DNA from: UBA1081 sp045537555
Lineage (GTDB): Bacteria; Bacillota; Clostridia; Oscillospirales; Acutalibacteraceae
Direction of reading: 5' to 3'
Assembly (NCBI GenBank): GCA_045537555.1
Contig: JAZSPR010000051.1
Location: 1-5,816 of the forward strand
DNA: 5,816 nucleotides
In this document: piece by piece, positions 5,299 to 5,816 of the stretch
Layout of the letters: each line of letters opens with the position of its first letter
Numbering within the stretch: position 1 is the first letter of the stretch
The notes under the pieces: model-generated
Database searches by the model: none
Seen by the model: the letters and a program-made list of their open reading frames with translations, nothing else
What the model was told of the DNA's origin: nothing
Position numbers and translations under genes: made by a program

Positions 5299-5514
5299 GT
5301 GGTGGTATGTTATTATCAGAATTCCTCACAGCACAGTTAAAAGTCACCGCAACTTTGTTTTCTGTTGTATCAATGTTGTAAATCGGTATCATTCTTGCTT
5401 CTGCCGATACCGCATCTGACAACGTGTGTACAGTTATAAATATCCCAAACATAACAAGAAGCAGAATAAATGCTGTTATAATAACCGATTTCAGTCTGCC
5501 AGATTATATTTCAT
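5279..5514 (-). pseudogene. Remnant of a polysaccharide deacetylase (PdaB-like, sporulation/cell-wall type)
   Basis: A ribosome binding site (AGAGG, 5522-5526) lies 7 nt before ATG at 5512-5514, but that frame stops after seven codons. The adjacent frame, entered near 5500, runs on to TAG at 5279-5281. It encodes a membrane segment, SVIITAFILLLVMFGIFITV, then SAEARMIPIYNIDTTENKVA and VTFNCAVRNSD. The IPIYNIDTTENKVAVTF pattern matches the segment just before the catalytic domain of clostridial polysaccharide deacetylases (typically LPIYSVDT-x-EKKVALTFD). One lost base, for example from a GGG run, would restore Met-Lys-Tyr-Asn-Leu-Gly-Arg-Leu. The active enzyme, about 250 residues, would continue with Asp and His metal ligands, and these are all absent. 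Here the expected TFD is TFN, so even the first catalytic Asp is lost. Family call is from remembered pattern; the broken frame is seen directly. Confidence 0.65.
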
Positions 5515-5562
5515 ACTAACACCTCTGTAATTTATATGTGTATATTATGACAGTATGAAAAC

Positions 5563-5594
5563 ATAAAAGCACGGCTTATCTGAAAGTCGTGCTT
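5563..5594 (-). terminator. Intrinsic terminator of the gene at the right edge
   Basis: Arms 5567-5577 and 5584-5594 (AAGCACGGCTT / AAGTCGTGCTT) form an 11-bp stem with one G-U pair and a 6-nt loop. On the minus strand the stem runs into TTTTATG. It lies just after the stop at 5601-5603. The plus-strand side has a poorer T run, so it mainly serves the leftward gene. Confidence 0.82.
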
Positions 5595-5600
5595 AATCTT

Positions 5601-5816
5601 TTACTGTTCATTCATTAAATCAAATGCAAGCGTAATACTCCACCCATAATCCCTGATTGACTGATATTTTATTCTGAAATCATACGGTTCAAAAACTTCT
5701 CCTTTTCTTTTGAAGCATGAGGGCGGTATTTTGTTTTCACTATCATAAAACTCATAAACTGTGCCTGTACGGTTATACCACTCATTTATAACATCAAGAG
5801 TTTTATCTTTAATTTT
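5601..5816 (-). CDS. C-terminal 71 residues of a probable (alpha/alpha)6 glycoside hydrolase (partial)
   Basis: The minus-strand frame is open from the window edge to TAA at 5601-5603, then meets a terminator 6 nt later. The gene's start lies outside. The tail reads VINEWYNRTGTVYEFYDSEN (9-28 of the visible part), then FEPYDFRIKYQSIRDYGWS and ITLAFDLM. The 'tGTvyE-x-Y' element followed by a 'dYGWs-x-xl' C-terminus recalls GH63/trehalase-like and MGH1-like alpha-glycosidases, where the Glu/Tyr segment lies near the active-site end of the barrel. This is remembered similarity over a short stretch, so the family is tentative, but that it is a real coding end is well supported by the frame, codon use and the terminator placement. 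Confidence 0.6.
   Translation of the reverse strand, partial: KIKDKTLDVINEWYNRTGTVYEFYDSENKIPPSCFKRKGEVFEPYDFRIKYQSIRDYGWSITLAFDLMNEQ

Noticed and set aside
5515..5566. A promoter for the decayed deacetylase
   Set aside because: Several AT-rich -10-like words exist, but none is paired with a convincing -35 at proper spacing.

Overview
The window looks like the left end of a contig from a low-GC, strictly anaerobic Firmicute (Clostridia, probably a gut Ruminococcus/Oscillospirales-type organism). The reasons are its AT-rich DNA, dense minus-strand operons with AGGAGG-type ribosome binding sites, a 2-hydroxyacyl-CoA-dehydratase-type enzyme with its activator, and a remnant of a sporulation-type polysaccharide deacetylase. 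Every gene I can support is on the minus strand, so transcription runs from right to left.

Right edge (5601-5816): the last 71 codons of a probable alpha-glycosidase-like protein, followed by a strong hairpin terminator. Then comes a decayed polysaccharide deacetylase (5279-5514) with a frameshift near its start and a lost catalytic domain. Next is a stand-alone class I SAM-dependent methyltransferase (4636-5226) with a near-consensus sigma-A promoter at 5270-5298 and its own intrinsic terminator at 4580-4608.

Main operon (4382 down to the left edge): seven tightly packed genes, overlapping or at most 7 nt apart. They encode a CooC/AcsF-type nickel-insertion ATPase with the diagnostic CxC motif; a 239-residue protein resembling a fragment-sized relative of the CODH/acetyl-CoA synthase beta subunit; a 74-residue His-rich putative metal-binding protein; a CooT-family Ni-binding protein starting with GTG; an HgdC/BcrA-type ASKHA ATPase activator with its two cluster cysteines; a Cys-rich HgdB/BcrC/FldC-type 2-hydroxyacyl-CoA dehydratase (or double-cubane reductase) subunit; and the start of a second subunit. 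The unusual point is that nickel-type metallochaperones share one transcription unit with an ATP-driven low-potential reductase/dehydratase, while no CODH, ACS catalytic subunit or CoA-transferase is visible. I infer that the first four proteins help build or supply metal to the last two or three, but the substrate and metal are unknown.

Left edge (1-270) is not natural sequence. Positions 94-177 are an exact match to the MGI/BGI (DNBSEQ) adapter pair as I remember it, enclosing a 10-nt index. They are flanked by two 93-bp copies of the same genomic piece. This is library-construction/assembly debris. The second dehydratase subunit is therefore cut off artificially: its last 14 residues and its stop codon come from the adapter, and the rest of the operon lies beyond the contig.
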